From: Poecilobothrus nobilitatus | Taxonomy: Eukaryota > Arthropoda > Insecta > Diptera > Dolichopodidae | Length of the DNA stretch: 64,000 bases | NCBI GenBank assembly: GCA_947095535.1 | Contig: OX352772.1 | Coordinates: forward strand, 190,370,198-190,434,197 | Reading direction: 5' to 3' | Shown here: one piece after another, positions 63,926 through 64,000 of the stretch | Position numbering within the stretch: the first letter of the stretch is position 1 | How the letters are laid out: every line of letters begins with the position of its first letter | Notes under the pieces: model-generated | The model's database searches: none | What the model was told of the DNA's origin: nothing | What the model saw: the letters and a program-made list of their open reading frames with translations, nothing else | Made by a program: the position numbers and the translations under genes

Positions 63926-64000
63926 ATGTCATCATCCTGTGCATTTGTGGATGTGAAGTTTTCTTGTGATGATAAAAATACTTTATTTGTAAAAGACATT
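63926..64000 (+). CDS. Polinton conserved small protein, runs off the window
   Basis: ATG 63926, MSSSCAFVDVKFSCDDKNTL then FVKDI at the edge. It follows MCP at the same spacing as the 2530 gene does, and shares (C)A(F/L)xD and the x-DD-x-NT-(L/I)FVK segment. Partial by window end. Confidence 0.6.
   Translation, partial: MSSSCAFVDVKFSCDDKNTLFVKDI

Overview
The window is a very AT-rich, transposon-dense piece of an animal genome with no convincing host gene locus. A higher fly (Diptera, Brachycera) is the most likely source. The evidence is two DINE-1/INE-1-like (Helentron-associated) elements with the fly hallmark (GGACGG runs, a terminal hairpin ending in GGGTATAAAA), tRNA-Ser-primed gypsy/errantivirus elements with env, a LINE-like repeat with a CCTAA tail, and TACATA/TATGTA microsatellites. 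Almost everything is a Polinton/Maverick (virus-like, self-synthesising transposon) or an element nested in one.

Layout. 0-3.5 kb: decayed Polinton core with integrase (-), packaging ATPase fused by deletion to major capsid protein, a conserved small protein, and adenain-like protease (all +). 3.5-4.7 kb: internally deleted RTE-like LINE. 4.7-6.3 kb: minus-strand remnants of Polinton small proteins. 7.1-29.1 kb: I read this as one Polinton DNA polymerase B gene exploded by insertions. Its zinc-finger N-terminus lies at 7.1-7.5 kb. It is followed by a Tigger transposon (7.6-11.2, itself carrying a DINE-1-like element), errantivirus 1 (11.2-20.9, itself carrying a 422-bp foldback and a 5 x 400-bp tandem array), a 94-bp polymerase scrap, truncated errantivirus 2 (21.0-23.9) and a 5'-truncated LINE (24.2-26.4). 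The polymerase then resumes at 26.36 kb.

26.7-40.2 kb: a ~6.7-kb block holding two diverged polB copies (a and b), a Tigger tail and a protease scrap, present twice in tandem and nearly identical. All four polB copies have lost the motif A aspartate. 40.2-41.2 kb: a CACTA/TNP2-like transposase remnant abutting the duplication. 41.95-50.57 kb: errantivirus 3 on the minus strand, its 3' LTR split by a complete pogo-like transposon (42.05-44.23) with 28-bp TIRs and TA target duplication. 52.4-54.0 kb: second DINE-1-like element.

54.7-64 kb: a second, distinct Polinton region. It holds an integrase C-terminus with chromodomain (+), a different polB lineage (-), a GADD34/PPP1R15-like mini-ORF (-), a nearly complete CR1-group LINE (-), then on + the packaging ATPase, small capsid-associated proteins carrying adenain-type cleavage motifs, major capsid protein, and the start of a conserved small protein running off the window.

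How the parts relate: the Polinton genes are replication (polB), integration (INT), packaging (ATPase), capsid (MCP and minor proteins) and maturation (PRO) functions, but nearly all are frameshifted or truncated. Exceptions worth attention are a 468-codon uninterrupted env frame in an otherwise dead errantivirus, the compact PP1-binding ORF, and the small conserved Polinton ORF at 2.53 kb. All family assignments are from motif recognition by eye; no database search was run.
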